In this document: one piece after another, positions 8,367 through 17,905 of the stretch
Numbering within the stretch: the first letter of the stretch is position 1
Layout of the letters: each line of letters begins with the position of its first letter
Origin: Caldilineaceae bacterium
Lineage (GTDB): Bacteria; Chloroflexota; Anaerolineae; Caldilineales; Caldilineaceae
DNA length: 64,000 nt
Direction of reading: 5' to 3'
NCBI GenBank assembly: GCA_022821585.1
Contig: JAJEDI010000097.1
Span: 62,001 to 126,000, forward strand
Program-made: the position numbers and the translations under genes
The notes under the pieces: generated by a model
Databases searched by the model: none
Seen by the model: the letters and a program-made list of their open reading frames with translations, nothing else
What the model was told of the DNA's origin: nothing

Positions 8367-10550
8367 TTAGCGTTGGGATCTGTTTGGGGAGGCTACCGCG
8401 GCCACGTAGGTCAGCATCTCATCCTCTTCCGCCACGTACTCTTCCAGTTGAAAGGCTGCGTACAGCTCGCGGCTGCGCCGGAAGTATTCCGCCGCCTGCT
8501 CGTGGTTCTGCTGTTCCACCGCAACATGGCCCAGATTATGCAGCGTTGCCGCCTTGTCCATCCACGCCCCGCGCCTGTCCGACAGCTCCAGATCCTTCTC
8601 ATACCAATCTAGCGCCGCCGCGAAATCCTGCCGCGCGTAGCACACGGAGCCAAGGTTGTTGTAGCACGTGCTGATTCCGGTGTCATCGTGGTTTCGCTGA
8701 AATACGGTAAGCGCAGACTCATATGCGCGTTGCGCCTCGGCGTACATCGCCATTCCTTCCATTGCCAGACCCAGGTTATTATGCGCGCTGGCCACCAGCC
8801 CTTCGTCACCAAGCCGCAGGGCAACACGCAGCGCCTTGCGATGCTGTTCGATCGCCCTTTCGAAATTGTTCAAACTGAGATAGGCGCTGCCAAGGTTCAT
8901 GTAGGCAGGTGCCAGCGAGCGGGGATCTCCGAGTTGGGCGGCCGCCTCGAACGCCAGCCAGAAATGATCAAGAGCCTGGCGCGGCTCCTCCAGTACGCGG
9001 AACGAAGTACCCAGGTCGGTGTGCCCGTAAGCCATCGCCATCAGCATGTCCCGCTCGTCAAAGATGCGTAGTGCCCGCTGTAGCCACTCAATCGCCTCTT
9101 CGACTTCACCGTTGAAGAAACGCTGACGGCCTATGTTCGCAAGCATCCAGCCAAAATCGCCGGCGTCGCCGAGCGCAATAGAAGCCACCGCCCCGCCGCA
9201 TAACCAGCGCCAAATGCCCGGCGGGTGACGCCAATACGCATAGTGCGCCAGCGCCAGAGCATAGTCGCGCATCAATTTAAGGTCGTCCTGCACGTCTGGA
9301 AAGTTGATCGGCATGTCGCGCAACCCCTCGCTTTCCAGCCTCTCCTCGACCATCTTTTCCACAGATTGGCCGAAGATGCGCTCCACCCGATCAGTAGCCC
9401 AGTCGGCACCCCAGTGGACGTTTCCCCAGAACGGGTCGATCTCCTGCCAGCGCTGGATCGGTAACTCCTGATATCGTTGTGCAAACTGCAAATAATAGCT
9501 GGCATGCTGGCGATGCCAGTCCTCGCCCAGCTTCACCGCGCCTTCAACGAGATAGCGTCGCACGACCGGCTGCACCACGATTCTGCGATCAAAGAGATCC
9601 ACTTCCACCAGTGCTCGCGTGACGAGGCCCTCAAAGGTCTGGCGATTCTCGGCCTCGGTGCCCATCCCTTCCGTGAACAGCTCAGTCAGTGCCTGATAGG
9701 TTGCCCCCCCTGCCGCGCTGACCAGTCGATCAAGTATCAGCCCAGCCTCAGGCCAGAAGGCAGCGAAGTTTTCGACAGCAAAACCTGCCATGCTGGACAT
9801 TTCCGTGATGCCGTCCTCGGACGGCAACTCAGCCAGCAGTTCGTCCAGTTCGCTCCACAGTCCGAAGTCCATCAGCAGCCCCAACACCAGGCGCATGCTC
9901 AGCGGTCTTCCGCCTGTACGGCGATGCAGGCCCTCTACGTTGCGTAGCGCTGTATCGCGGACCGATTCGGGCGCCCGCGCGTGGACAAAGCCCACCGCCT
10001 CCGAAAGAGGCAATCCGTCCAACTGCAGGTGTCGTTCACCCACCAGCTCAGCAAACTCGGGGTGAATATCGCGATCGATCAACAGTATGTGGGACTGATT
10101 CTCCGTGTCATGCAGATGGCTGATGATTTCGGCCAGGGTGTGAATCTCTCGGTCGGTCGCTCCCGAAAGTTCGTCCAGTATGAGCAAACGGCGGCGCCGG
10201 TAAAGCTGTTCTAGGATGCCGATTCCCCAGCGGTCCTCGCTCACTCGCGTTAACGTAGTTCCCAGCACCGTGTCCAGCGTCCGCACGATGTCGTACATGC
10301 GAAATCGATCCCGGCCCGCAGCCCCAACCCAAATGATCCCGTCAGGGAAGTGGCGAATCGTCTTCCACGCTGCTGCCGTGGCCAGTGTACTCTTGCCATT
10401 GCCCTGCCCCCCACTTATCGCCAACGCAGGCTGTTCGTGCCTCTCAAGCAGCCACCGGCACATGGTATTCAGTTCCTCGTCGCGCCCGCTGAAGCCGCGC
10501 AACCGGTATACACCCAAATTGTGCCGGATCTGCGATATTTCGTCGGTCAT
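8367..10550 (-). CDS. STAND-type NTPase with C-terminal TPR repeats
   Basis: A 727-residue regulator-like protein. The NB-ARC-like ATPase core has the P-loop GGQGNGKST (residues 47-55) and the Walker B LLILDE (about 122-127), followed by a winged-helix-like region with GRPLSMRLV. From about residue 460 there are several tetratricopeptide repeats (DLGTSFRVLEEPRQALDHF, YMNLGSAYLSLNNFERAIEQ and similar). No effector domain is fused at the N-terminus, and no DNA-binding domain is evident. STAND proteins are sensors that oligomerise with ATP on ligand binding, and some work in anti-phage defence. The lack of an effector makes the output here unknown. It lies 60 bases behind a small Rossmann gene on the same strand. 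Confidence 0.85.
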   Translation of the reverse strand: MTDEISQIRHNLGVYRLRGFSGRDEELNTMCRWLLERHEQPALAISGGQGNGKSTLATAAAWKTIRHFPDGIIWVGAAGRDRFRMYDIVRTLDTVLGTTLTRVSEDRWGIGILEQLYRRRRLLILDELSGATDREIHTLAEIISHLHDTENQSHILLIDRDIHPEFAELVGERHLQLDGLPLSEAVGFVHARAPESVRDTALRNVEGLHRRTGGRPLSMRLVLGLLMDFGLWSELDELLAELPSEDGITEMSSMAGFAVENFAAFWPEAGLILDRLVSAAGGATYQALTELFTEGMGTEAENRQTFEGLVTRALVEVDLFDRRIVVQPVVRRYLVEGAVKLGEDWHRQHASYYLQFAQRYQELPIQRWQEIDPFWGNVHWGADWATDRVERIFGQSVEKMVEERLESEGLRDMPINFPDVQDDLKLMRDYALALAHYAYWRHPPGIWRWLCGGAVASIALGDAGDFGWMLANIGRQRFFNGEVEEAIEWLQRALRIFDERDMLMAMAYGHTDLGTSFRVLEEPRQALDHFWLAFEAAAQLGDPRSLAPAYMNLGSAYLSLNNFERAIEQHRKALRVALRLGDEGLVASAHNNLGLAMEGMAMYAEAQRAYESALTVFQRNHDDTGISTCYNNLGSVCYARQDFAAALDWYEKDLELSDRRGAWMDKAATLHNLGHVAVEQQNHEQAAEYFRRSRELYAAFQLEEYVAEEDEMLTYVAAVASPNRSQR

Positions 10551-10609
10551 CAGTCAACTTCTGCACATGGAATAGAGGCACTTTCCCCTTTTGGAAGGTA
10601 CATCGCCGT

Positions 10610-10957
10610 TCAGCTCTGGTTTGAAAGCGAAAGAATGAGACAAGGATATTCGCTGGCGATAATCGTCTCGTAGTTAAGGGCCTCGGACAGGGCCTTGCTG
10701 CCTTCGATTGCCCCGAAGCCCTGTTCGCCTATTCCGGGAGAAAGCAGGATTAGGTCCGGTCGCACGCGGCGGGCAATCTCATTGACGTTTACTGGCGAAA
10801 TGTTTGCCACAAGGTCGACTCGCTCGATCAAACCGGTTTGCACAGCTTCCGGTTGGTCGGACGGGTCACTGACAAAGATTTCGACAGCCGGATTCTTTAG
10901 CAATTGCCGCAGTACGACCGAACCGATATTGCCCGCGCCAATTAGCCAGACGCGCAT
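10610..10957 (-). CDS. Small Rossmann-fold NAD(P)-binding protein
   Basis: A 115-residue protein that starts directly with a dinucleotide-binding fold: VWLIGAGNIGSVVLRQL has the G-x-G-x-x-G turn at about residues 7-12. EIFVSDPS follows at the end of the second strand, then RPDLILLSPG. It resembles only the first domain of saccharopine-dehydrogenase- or TrkA-like proteins and lacks a catalytic domain. It could be a truncated enzyme or a small sensor subunit. It lies between the DASS transporter and the STAND ATPase in the same direction (82 and 59 bases), so it may share their transcript. Exact role unknown. Confidence 0.6.
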   Translation of the reverse strand: MRVWLIGAGNIGSVVLRQLLKNPAVEIFVSDPSDQPEAVQTGLIERVDLVANISPVNVNEIARRVRPDLILLSPGIGEQGFGAIEGSKALSEALNYETIIASEYPCLILSLSNQS

Positions 10958-11039
10958 ACCTTGCCCCCTGTCGTATTCGCTGAAACCTGCACATTTGCGT
11001 TCGCAGATGGCAGGAAAGTCGGATCGAACCCAATTGCCA

Positions 11040-12686
11040 TCAGATCATACCCAGTTGGCTGAGTAACAGGAAGTACACGAAAATAACGCTCGAACATGCC
11101 AGGCCGACGAGTACACCCGTGCGCAGCATCTCCTGCCGGTTTACCACACCCGTAACCGCGATGAGAATCATACGCGCCGAACCGCTGGGAAGCGCGAAGG
11201 CCAGGGCGACTGCAAAGATCGTCGGAATTACAAGCCGTACCGGATCAATGCCGGAGGCCTGCCCCAATGTGATCAGGACCGGTGCCAGTATGGCGCCAAG
11301 TGGCACATTGTTCATGAACTGCGTGATGCAGAAAGCCAGCAGAATCAGCGCTGCCAGCACGCCAAAAAAGGACAGGCCCTCAAACGTTGGCGCAACCAGG
11401 TTGGCGAACCAGGCACTGGCTCCGGTCTTCTCCAGAGCATCACCTAATGTCAGTCCGGCGCCAATAACGAAGAAGACACCCCAGTTAACGCCCTTCAAAT
11501 CACTCCAGTCGACGATCTTTTCGACCGAAAGCACAGCCACTGCGCCGATAGCGATCACTGCGCTGCTCAATAACGTGGCCGGCAAGTTGAGCATATGCTC
11601 GATATATCCGCCGGCAACCCACAAGCTGATAGACACCAGCAGAACGGCAATGATTTCTCTCTCCGGCCCCGAAAACCTGCCCAACCGCTCGATTTCCCGC
11701 CTGGCCGGTTCGATATCGATCGTCAGATTCGGCAACGAGAATAAACGCGGCAAAAGCAGCCACGCCAGCGGTATCAGCACCAACACCACCGGCAATCCGT
11801 ATTTCATCCAGTCGACGAACCCGAATCCGTACAACTGGCCCAGAAGCCCGCTGGCAATTGCGTTCTCCCCGCTCCCCATAATCGTGGCGATCGCACCGAT
11901 GCTCGAGCTGTAGGCGATGGCAAGGATCAGGACGGCCAGGGCCTTGCGCCCATCCTCAGGTCGCGGCACCTGTTGGGCAATTGTAATGGCAACAGGAATC
12001 AGTACGGCAGCTGTGGCCGTGTTCAGGACAAACATACTGAGCCCGCCGGTAATCACCATCAGCGCCAGCAGCAAAGGTCGGAACTGACCTCCACTTCTCA
12101 CGATTGCATGCAGCGCCAAACGCCTCGTGAGACCATGTTTTCGCAGCGCCTCTGCCAGGAAAAGGCTTCCGAGAATTAGGAATACGACCGGAGTACCGAA
12201 TGGTTCGAACGCGCCGCCAGCGTCATCCACTCCCAGAGCGATCTGAACAATAGGCACCAGCAATGCAACGATTGGCAAAGGCGCCGGTTCCAATGCCAGG
12301 ATCAGGCCCGAGAACGCAAAGAGCGCCAGCGCCTTGTGACCGCTTATGCTGAGTCCCTCCGGCGTCGGTAGCAACAGCACGATGGCAGTCACCCCCACGA
12401 CAAAGAGCAGGCGGCGCAGGTCGAAAACTTTCCGCATGCCGGCTTGAATCGGCTGCTGTAGGACTCGAAGGGGTGTACCGTGACGCTGCAGACGTCGTTT
12501 GGAGGTAACAGTACGGGTGGCAACACGCTCCCGGATCAGAGCGCTGCGTTCGACTTGGGACGGTGGCCGTATCGGCGCTGTCGGCTCTTCCTGCTCTTCA
12601 GGACCGTTTCGCCCGTTGCCGCGCGCAGGCGCCCCGATTGTTGGGCGGGGCAAGGAGGATTTCAGTCGGGCGCGGTTGTAAGACAT
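11040..12686 (-). CDS. DASS/SLC13-like membrane transporter
   Basis: The 548-residue protein has a polar, Arg/Pro-rich N-terminal extension of about 85 residues, then 11-13 hydrophobic segments. Two re-entrant motifs typical of the divalent-anion:sodium symporter and ion-transporter superfamily are visible: FVLNTATAAVLIPVA (about residue 215) and CITQFMNNVPLGAILAPV (about residue 470). These mark the two pseudo-symmetric halves that bind sodium and a carboxylate or other anion. The sequence does not decide between a dicarboxylate/sulfate symporter and a related antiporter. The long basic cytoplasmic extension is unusual. It may be overcalled at the 5' end, since later Met residues such as MRKVFDLRRLL near residue 84 would give a standard-length protein. 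Confidence 0.82.
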   Translation of the reverse strand: MSYNRARLKSSLPRPTIGAPARGNGRNGPEEQEEPTAPIRPPSQVERSALIRERVATRTVTSKRRLQRHGTPLRVLQQPIQAGMRKVFDLRRLLFVVGVTAIVLLLPTPEGLSISGHKALALFAFSGLILALEPAPLPIVALLVPIVQIALGVDDAGGAFEPFGTPVVFLILGSLFLAEALRKHGLTRRLALHAIVRSGGQFRPLLLALMVITGGLSMFVLNTATAAVLIPVAITIAQQVPRPEDGRKALAVLILAIAYSSSIGAIATIMGSGENAIASGLLGQLYGFGFVDWMKYGLPVVLVLIPLAWLLLPRLFSLPNLTIDIEPARREIERLGRFSGPEREIIAVLLVSISLWVAGGYIEHMLNLPATLLSSAVIAIGAVAVLSVEKIVDWSDLKGVNWGVFFVIGAGLTLGDALEKTGASAWFANLVAPTFEGLSFFGVLAALILLAFCITQFMNNVPLGAILAPVLITLGQASGIDPVRLVIPTIFAVALAFALPSGSARMILIAVTGVVNRQEMLRTGVLVGLACSSVIFVYFLLLSQLGMI

Positions 12687-12779
12687 TATTAACGGCAGTT
12701 CGTAACGGAAAAACCGCTCTCATTCGCCGGCGTAGAGTTGGGTTCGTCAACAACCCATATAAACATTACTTCCAGCCTT

Positions 12780-13910
12780 CTAACCGGAGCTACATTGACG
12801 CAGACCGTATAAAGCAGAAGAAAGCCCCGGAGCGAACTCCAGCGTCTTGCGCAGCCAGGGAACCCCCAAGTGGCACTCTTGCGGCTTCTTTAGGACATGA
12901 GAAAGTCCCAAAATCAAAGTGAACTGGGCGTTGAGTTCATCTTCTTCTAGGAGACTTGCGGCGCGCTCCATCGTTTCAGCAGCGCTCTCATAATTTAGAC
13001 GGCGGTAATACGCCATGCCTAAGTGGGCTAGTACAAGCCCATTGTCGGGTTCCAACTCCGCCGCCCGACGCAATACCCGTAGCGACTGTAGAAAATCGTT
13101 GCTCTGCCACAGCGCCCAGCCAAGTGCGTCAAGCGCGAATGCAGTCTCTCCTACCTCCACCGCCCTTTTGTAGGTCTCGACTGCAAGGCCCCACTCCTTC
13201 TGATGCTCGTATTGCCGTCCCAATTCAATGTACAGGTCGGGCCGCATCGGCGCCAACTCAATGGCTCGACTGTACTCTGTTATAGCGCGCTCGTGGTCCT
13301 TCTGAATTTCGTACAGATAACCCAAGTTGCGACGTGCCAGTACGTTCGATGGATCGATGGCCAGAGCCTCTTCCAGGTATTCCAGCGCGCCAGTGTAGTT
13401 CCCCACGTCGCTGTATATTTCGCCTAACACTGCCAGAACGTCGGCGTTGTCAGGCTCTAGTTCGAGCGCCTGGAAAGCGAAATCGCTGGCCGAATCGTAG
13501 TTCCCTCTCCAGTCCAGCACCCGCGCATGCATCGCCAGCGCATCTACATTTGTTGCCTCAAGCCGAACCGCCTTCTGCGTGAGGGCATGCGCCCGTTCGA
13601 CCCGGCGCGCCATCAAGTGCAAACCTGATAGGGCAACCAGGGGGTAGGCACTTTCAGGTTCCAGTTGTGCCATTCGCTCAAGGGCAGCTTCGGCCTCGCC
13701 AAAATTGCCGGCGGCAATGTGCGCTTCCGCCTTCGTCTGCCAGTAGAGCGCGCTTGGTGTGGGGGTCGTCGCGGGCCGCGGCGGCTGCCTCACAAGCCAG
13801 TCCGGTCGCTGAACATACAGATAAACGGCAAGAAGCAGAACCAAACAGCTCCAGATGAAACACCCTCTGCGGCGTCGACGGCGCGGCCTGTAAGTCCAGT
13901 CAAGGTCCAT
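12780..13910 (-). CDS. Membrane-anchored TPR protein
   Basis: The 376-residue protein starts with a cluster of arginines (residues 8-15), then one membrane segment (CFIWSCLVLLLAVYLYV), then a Pro/Thr linker. At least seven tetratricopeptide repeats follow, with the W-LG-Y-A-P pattern, for example ALEYLEEALAIDPSNVLARR and AITEYSRAIELAPMRPDLY. The topology suggests an N-in anchor with the repeats outside the membrane. TPR proteins act as scaffolds, and no partner is obvious. It is oriented like the transporter gene 93 bases downstream. The TPR/membrane protein at 56082 has a similar plan, so this type may recur in the genome. Confidence 0.8.
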   Translation of the reverse strand: MDLDWTYRPRRRRRRGCFIWSCLVLLLAVYLYVQRPDWLVRQPPRPATTPTPSALYWQTKAEAHIAAGNFGEAEAALERMAQLEPESAYPLVALSGLHLMARRVERAHALTQKAVRLEATNVDALAMHARVLDWRGNYDSASDFAFQALELEPDNADVLAVLGEIYSDVGNYTGALEYLEEALAIDPSNVLARRNLGYLYEIQKDHERAITEYSRAIELAPMRPDLYIELGRQYEHQKEWGLAVETYKRAVEVGETAFALDALGWALWQSNDFLQSLRVLRRAAELEPDNGLVLAHLGMAYYRRLNYESAAETMERAASLLEEDELNAQFTLILGLSHVLKKPQECHLGVPWLRKTLEFAPGLSSALYGLRQCSSG

Positions 13911-14035
13911 ACCAGATTAAGTATATCGCAAGTGAGCAGCTTCCTGTCTATCGCGATTCAGACCGCACCGGCAGACGACCGCCATAACTGCGATAGTGGA
14001 GCAGGAGGGAGGGAAGCCAACCCCGAAGAACCCTT

Positions 14036-14608
14036 CTAGTGCAGGCCGGCGTCCCCGCGAGAATACAGTTCCAGCACAACGGAAGCCTCTGGCTGAGAAC
14101 TGTCTACCAGAGCAGTGATGTCCTGGCCGGGTCGCAAACTCGTTCGTTTTTCCCGTCGGTGATTCCGACGGATCACATTACGACCTGAATAGGCGCGTTG
14201 CTGAAACCAGTACACGTAGTCAACGCTGAACTCCAGTGGAGTGAAGTTCAAACTCCTGATCTGCCCTGGGACAACCGTAGTGGAAAGCAAAATCCTGCGG
14301 AAATGTTGCACGCGCCAGTAGAAAGTCGGCGCCGCCAACAAAAGGACGGTTCCCGCGCCCGCCACCAGTAGCGGAATCTCCGCCCCTTCAAACACCAGTC
14401 TGTCCATGTCGCCGCGGCCAAACGCGCTGCCGAATAATCCAACCGGAAGATAGCCGAGTGTTAGGACGAGCGAAGCAGGAATGACAGCGCCCAGGGCGAA
14501 AATCATACTGACGATCGCCGGCAAGTCGAGGCTGAGAAGACTTACCAGTGTCAGGTCATGATTGCCAGTCTGGATCTGATGGGGTTGGTTTCGAGGAGGG
14601 TTGCGCAT
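14036..14608 (-). CDS. DUF3592-like two-span membrane protein
   Basis: The 190-residue protein has hydrophobic segments at about residues 25-52 and 80-97. A beta-rich domain follows in which LSTTVVPGQIRSLNFTPLEFSVDYVY resembles the DUF3592 core of strands between membrane helices. The final helix usual in that family is not obvious. The ATG at 14608 follows the end of the cysteine desulfurase gene by 46 bases on the same strand. No enzymatic motif is visible and the function is unknown. Confidence 0.5.
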   Translation of the reverse strand: MRNPPRNQPHQIQTGNHDLTLVSLLSLDLPAIVSMIFALGAVIPASLVLTLGYLPVGLFGSAFGRGDMDRLVFEGAEIPLLVAGAGTVLLLAAPTFYWRVQHFRRILLSTTVVPGQIRSLNFTPLEFSVDYVYWFQQRAYSGRNVIRRNHRREKRTSLRPGQDITALVDSSQPEASVVLELYSRGDAGLH

Positions 14609-14654
14609 GCTGATGTGGAACGGTCGCCGTCCGCGCCGGCGGCCATCGGAACAC

Positions 14655-15848
14655 CTAAAGAAGAGCGGGCATGCTCTGCCGGTGCCGGTCTATGATCTTT
14701 GGCAGACTCTGCAGGAGAAGCTCAACCTGCTCAGCGTCGTTACTGTACCCAAGGCTCAGCCGCAAGCCTCCGGCTAGCTCCTCGACGGGTACGCCAATCG
14801 CTTCCAGAACATGACTGGGCTTCTGGCGCGCGCTTGTGCATGCGCTTCCGCTGCTGGCAGCTATACCTGCCAGATCCAGGGCGATCAGTATGCCCTCCGC
14901 CTCTACGTCACGTATTGTGAAACTCGCGTGATTGTCCAGCCGCTCAGTGGGGCTGCCCGTCAATCGCGCCCCCGTGATCATTTCCAGCGTGTGGCCTATG
15001 ACCCGGTCCCGCAACAGGCGCAGTCGCGACATCTCCGTCTCCCGTTCAGCCTCACACAGTGCCAGCGCCGTCGCCATACCTACGATGCCAGGGACATTAT
15101 GCGTGCCGGCCCGTCGCCCTCCCTCGTGACTGCCGCCGGTAAGGAAGGGACGAAACGGGGTACCCTTGCGCAGGTATAGAAAACCCACCCCTTTCGGCCC
15201 GTAAAACTTGTGCGCACTGGCGCTGAGAGCGTCCACGCTCAACGCATCGACATCAAGCGGCAGCTTCCCCGCCGCCTGCACCGCATCCGTGTGGAACGGC
15301 ACACTTCGTTCCCGGCATAGCCTGCCCAACTCCCCGATCGCTTGCACGCTGCCTATCTCATTGTTGGCATACATGACGCTGACCACCGCAACGCTGGAGC
15401 CGTCGCCAAGTGCCCGCTCCAGATCCTCTGCACTGACCAGGCCGTCTCTGTCAACGGGCAGCAATGTCAACTCGAATCCGAAAAGGTCGCGCAAGTCCTC
15501 CGCACTGTAGAGGACGGCGTGATGCTCGACCGGCGTCGTGATGATGCGATTTGCTCCCACCTGCTTTCGCCGCGCCAGCGCAATCCCTCGAAGGGCCGCG
15601 TTGTCACTCTCGCTGCCGCAACCCGTAAAAACGATCTCGTTGGGCGTAGCGCCCAGCACGTCGGCTATTGTGCGCCGCGCCTCGCTCAACCCGGCATAGG
15701 CTGCTCGGCCTGCTCCGTGAATGCTGGAAGGGTTTCCGTACTTCGAGTTCTCTCTCTGATCGGTCGAACCGAAAAACGGTTCCATTGCCGCAAAGACTTC
15801 GGGGCGCAACGGAGTTGTCGCAGAGTGGTCCAGGTAGATAAGCGTCAT
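14655..15848 (-). CDS. Cysteine desulfurase (NifS/IscS-like)
   Basis: A PLP enzyme that removes sulfur from cysteine and passes it as persulfide to Fe-S assembly or tRNA thiolation. The 397-residue length fits group I. Seen in the sequence are the N-terminal YLDHSATTPLRPEV, the His that stacks on PLP (TTPVEHHAVL, about residue 108), the PLP lysine in SAHKFYGPKG (about 213), and the catalytic cysteine loop SSGSACTSA (about 335). No scaffold gene is adjacent. MnmA, which needs a desulfurase, is encoded about 11 kb away. IscS and NifS cannot be told apart here, so I give no symbol. Confidence 0.95.
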   Translation of the reverse strand: MTLIYLDHSATTPLRPEVFAAMEPFFGSTDQRENSKYGNPSSIHGAGRAAYAGLSEARRTIADVLGATPNEIVFTGCGSESDNAALRGIALARRKQVGANRIITTPVEHHAVLYSAEDLRDLFGFELTLLPVDRDGLVSAEDLERALGDGSSVAVVSVMYANNEIGSVQAIGELGRLCRERSVPFHTDAVQAAGKLPLDVDALSVDALSASAHKFYGPKGVGFLYLRKGTPFRPFLTGGSHEGGRRAGTHNVPGIVGMATALALCEAERETEMSRLRLLRDRVIGHTLEMITGARLTGSPTERLDNHASFTIRDVEAEGILIALDLAGIAASSGSACTSARQKPSHVLEAIGVPVEELAGGLRLSLGYSNDAEQVELLLQSLPKIIDRHRQSMPALL

Positions 15849-16059
15849 TCGATTAGCTCTCTTCCATTGATGGCATCCTGTGCAACTTGCGTGATCGCCC
15901 TATGGGCACTATCGTAGGGGCAAAGGATACTAACTGTTCAGGTTTTTTTCAAGTTCTCCTCCGGCAGACTCGGGAAATTCGCGCAGCCGCTGAGGAAGTT
16001 CACGTCAGTCTCTCCTCTCCATGGGTTGAGCTTTTGCCCTTCCTGCGGAAAAATTATAG

Positions 16060-17361
<1,302 letters not shown>

Positions 17362-17408
17362 AGTCGCCCAGATCACTGAGACGAGCGATCAGGTGCATTA
17401 ACTGATTC

Positions 17409-17443
17409 GCGGTCCCTTCCAAGACTCTTCCACAAGGGACCGC
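17409..17443 (+). terminator. Hairpin downstream of enolase
   Basis: A perfect 10-bp stem, GCGGTCCCTT (17409-17418) and AAGGGACCGC (17434-17443), with a 15-base loop lies 47 bases after the enolase stop. There is no T-run, so it is a possible Rho-independent-like or RNA-stabilising end rather than a clear terminator. The rest of the region up to 17654 shows no gene. Confidence 0.45.
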
Positions 17444-17661
17444 CGGTCCCAACTCGCCGGCTAGGGGCCAATCTTCTTATCTGGAAGATGGCTACGCAGC
17501 CAAGTCGTATTCGCGCCCCCATTTCAGGCTGGCAGTATCCTCTCCCCTCTCCCTATTGCCCTTCCAGGCGTTCGGCGGCGCGAACTGCAACTTCCTGCTT
17601 GAAACTCCTGTCAAGAAAGGGCACACACGCCGGAGATGGCTCTACAGTTGCCCTGAAAAAC

Positions 17662-17697
17662 AAAAAAAGGATGCGTGAGCGTACTCCTCACGCATCC
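17662..17697 (-). terminator. Intrinsic terminator of tRNA-Leu
   Basis: On the minus strand an 11-bp stem (17687-17697 paired with 17669-17679, seven-base loop) is followed by seven T residues (complement of 17662-17668). It ends ten bases from the tRNA 3' end, a clear Rho-independent terminator. Confidence 0.92.
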
Positions 17698-17706
17698 GGT
17701 CTTAGG

Positions 17707-17789
<83 letters not shown>

Positions 17790-17802
17790 GCACCCGCCAC
17801 CC

Positions 17803-17831
17803 ATCATACGAGTCGGCGCCAAAACTGTCAA
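17803..17831 (-). promoter_or_regulatory. Promoter of tRNA-Leu
   Basis: Minus-strand TTGACA (17826-17831), 17 spacer bases and TATGAT (17803-17808) give a near-consensus promoter starting about seven bases before the mature tRNA 5' end. Confidence 0.88.
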
Positions 17832-17905
17832 ATGCCGCGCGCTTTGCGAATCGTCAAAACCCCTCGTAATGCCAGACCCGCAGCAGGAAACCGGGCAATC
17901 CCAGG

